From Cylicocyclus nassatus (Eukaryota > Nematoda > Chromadorea > Rhabditida > Strongylidae): a DNA stretch of 64,000 bases. The stretch covers positions 74,926,792-74,990,791 of the forward strand of contig CATQJL010000305.1 in NCBI GenBank assembly GCA_958299035.1, written 5' to 3'. The notes under the pieces are model-generated. The model did not search any database, had not been told where the DNA came from, and worked only from the letters and a program-made list of their open reading frames with translations. The translations under genes and the position numbers were made by a program. Shown one piece after another: positions 62,491-64,000 of the stretch. Every line of letters starts with the position of its first letter. The first letter of the stretch is position 1.

Positions 62491-62733
62491 GGGATCGTTC
62501 ATACCGCGCACAAAGGCGGACGAAGGCGCACAAAGGCGGACGAAGGCGGACGAAGCCGCACAAAGACGGACGAAGGCGCACGAAGGCATGTGTGATTGTG
62601 TGTGTGTCGAGAGAAACGAGACGAGGCGTGTGTGAGTGAGTGTGTGTGTCGAGAGAAATGAGACGAGACAAGACGCGCCTTCGTGCGCCCTCGTCCGCCT
62701 TCGTCCGCCTTCGTCCGCCTTTGTGCGCGGTAT
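62491..62733. mobile_element. Foldback element with minisatellite-like terminal repeats
   Basis: The ends GGGATCGTTCATACCGCGCA and their inverse enclose GGCGGACGAAGGCGCAC-type short tandem units on both sides. The centre is made of TGTGTGTGTCGAGAGAAACG repeated twice. It has no coding capacity. Confidence 0.8.
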
Positions 62734-62757
62734 GAACGATCCCTTAGATCAATGACT

Positions 62758-63990
62758 TCACCACCTTAGCAAGGCCGCGGTGAAAGTTTCGGCGAGTTGT
62801 GTCGCATTGTTTTGGGCGCACTTTCCAAGTGGAATGAGCAAAGAGTGATGGAGCAGCTGCATCGTAGTTATGTAGTCTTCTTGCAGGAGTCGGCTAATGT
62901 CCTCACGCAAGCTGGGTTCACTTCTCGATCGACTAGCTCTGATATGATAGCGTTTTTGACGCTGTTGAAATCTTTCGTAATCGAATGTCAGGACGAGACG
63001 CAGGCGGTACTCCCCCCACTTCCCCATGATTCTCGAAACCCTGAATTTGGTCCAAAAATCATTTGCGTACTTCCTTCGTTCTTGTTCTCACGTTCTTGAG
63101 TTGGGCTTCATCCAGTGTCCTAGATATGCGAATGACATCCTCGTAAACACTTGTACGGTATAGTCACCAGGCATAATGGACGGTAGTTCCGAAGATTTTC
63201 CGATGCGCCTTTGTTAAAGTGAAGGACTGTTTTCGAAATATACCATTAGTCTAAAGTTCTCTCCTTCTAAAGTTAAGATGCTAGATGCGGCAGGACAAAT
63301 TTGTGTAGACGTTGCCCCCTGTTCGCAAAGGTTCGACGGAAAGATGGTTTGGTCCTGGAGCCAACGTCTTTATGGTCTGAAGTGCGGTGCGCACTTTAGC
63401 AGGTGGAATCCTTGGTGGTGCTTCTCTATCGTGAACAACGGGCATCGGCTAATGAGCGGAAGAGGTTGATGCGGAGGTTCCTCGTAACAGATTTTATTTT
63501 TTATCGGAAAGAGTTCTGCGTCTCGTCTTTGTCCCGTAGTGCTGCCAGCTGTGCGCAATATTCACGGAAGTCCCTTCGGCACCTCTCAAAACTTCGTCTT
63601 CTTTTGGCTGCTTTCATATTTTTATTCGCCGTACTTCCGAAAATCCTGCTGCAAAGCCGTTCTGCAAATGGCATTTGGACCCTACATTGAAGCTCTTCTT
63701 TTTTCAAGCAGTTGATGATGTTTGAGTTGTGTTTCAAGTTCCTCTCACTTAAGTCACTATCATAGTCATTGAGGCGTGTTCTCCGCAATTCTTTCAGAAG
63801 CCGGTCGTAGTCGTAGGTTGGGTCCTGTCAGCCACTTACAACTTGTTAAGAGCTTGTGGCCATCAAAGACCCTTTCTTGCGACTGTGGCAGACCTTTTCT
63901 TCCAAATCTCGACTCAATCGTTATTTCGCTCGAAGGAGTCGGTGATCGAAGCTACCGCAGAAGGAGGGAACTACTGCGTCACTGAACAAG
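62758..63990 (-). mobile_element. RTE-type LINE fragment, decayed
   Basis: Minus-strand translation gives, across several frames, RTE-like reverse transcriptase blocks in order. A linker with a charged helix (63,788-63,501) is followed by a stretch like the APGPD region (about 63,400-63,290), then LRNYRPLCL (about 63,190), then RLRLVLTF-DYE (about 62,990), then HHSLLIPLGK and TFTAALLRW (to 62,758). Many frameshifts and stops show it is inactive. It runs to or beyond the right window edge. Confidence 0.7.
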
Positions 63991-64000
63991 CTCCCCTTCG

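Overview
The window is nuclear DNA from a nematode, most likely a strongylid (hookworm-like). The evidence is intron-rich genes with 45-70 bp minimum introns and TTTCAG-type acceptors, acceptor sites just upstream of start codons (spliced-leader style), orthologues of Caenorhabditis genes, and RTE, CR1-like and Penelope-like retroelement remnants. From memory, C. elegans sqd-1, lsm-8 and ceh-19 all lie on chromosome IV, so the window may be a conserved chromosome IV segment. One 500-base run of N (19,218-19,717) is an assembly gap.

Left part (1-14,900): gene-poor. It holds a possible exon at the left edge, a 41-bp minisatellite with higher-order structure (1,390-2,555), a possible signal-peptide first exon with a TATA box (4,755-4,860), a mariner-like MITE (6,805-7,310), and a broken CR1-like LINE on the minus strand (9,882-13,770). 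The LINE is split by an 807-bp foldback element with a TCA target duplication.

Retroelement nest (15,076-26,160): an old, diverged Penelope-like element (PLE) is present as a 1.1-kb palindrome of endonuclease fragments. A young PLE family has inserted into its endonuclease reading frame as a 9.3-kb composite of near-identical partial copies in both orientations. The whole composite is bounded by a 13-bp target duplication (16,199-16,211 and 25,496-25,508). Every young 3' region carries a hammerhead-ribozyme-like motif in which the core U4 is replaced by C.

Gene-bearing part (27,990-60,500): five host genes could be rebuilt exon by exon with matching phases. They are a homeobox gene (ceh-19-like, minus, 190 aa); a two-RRM Squid-type hnRNP (sqd-1, plus, 293 aa); LSM8 (lsm-8, plus, 98 aa, with a 5.5-kb second intron); a zinc-finger protein combining C2H2 fingers with a WRKY/GCM1-like C-C-H-H domain (minus, 374 aa); and BLOC-1 subunit 2 (blos-2, plus, 134 aa). 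A sixth, unrecognised, disordered charged protein (plus, about 684 aa) follows lsm-8. The lsm-8 polyadenylation signal lies about 110 bp before the downstream trans-splice-like acceptor, which suggests an SL2-type operon. The zinc-finger gene and blos-2 are divergent across about 370 bp.

Many introns and intergenic stretches hold foldback MITEs. Three loci share the terminal motif AAGGCAG. The right edge (62,758-63,990) is a decayed RTE-type LINE.
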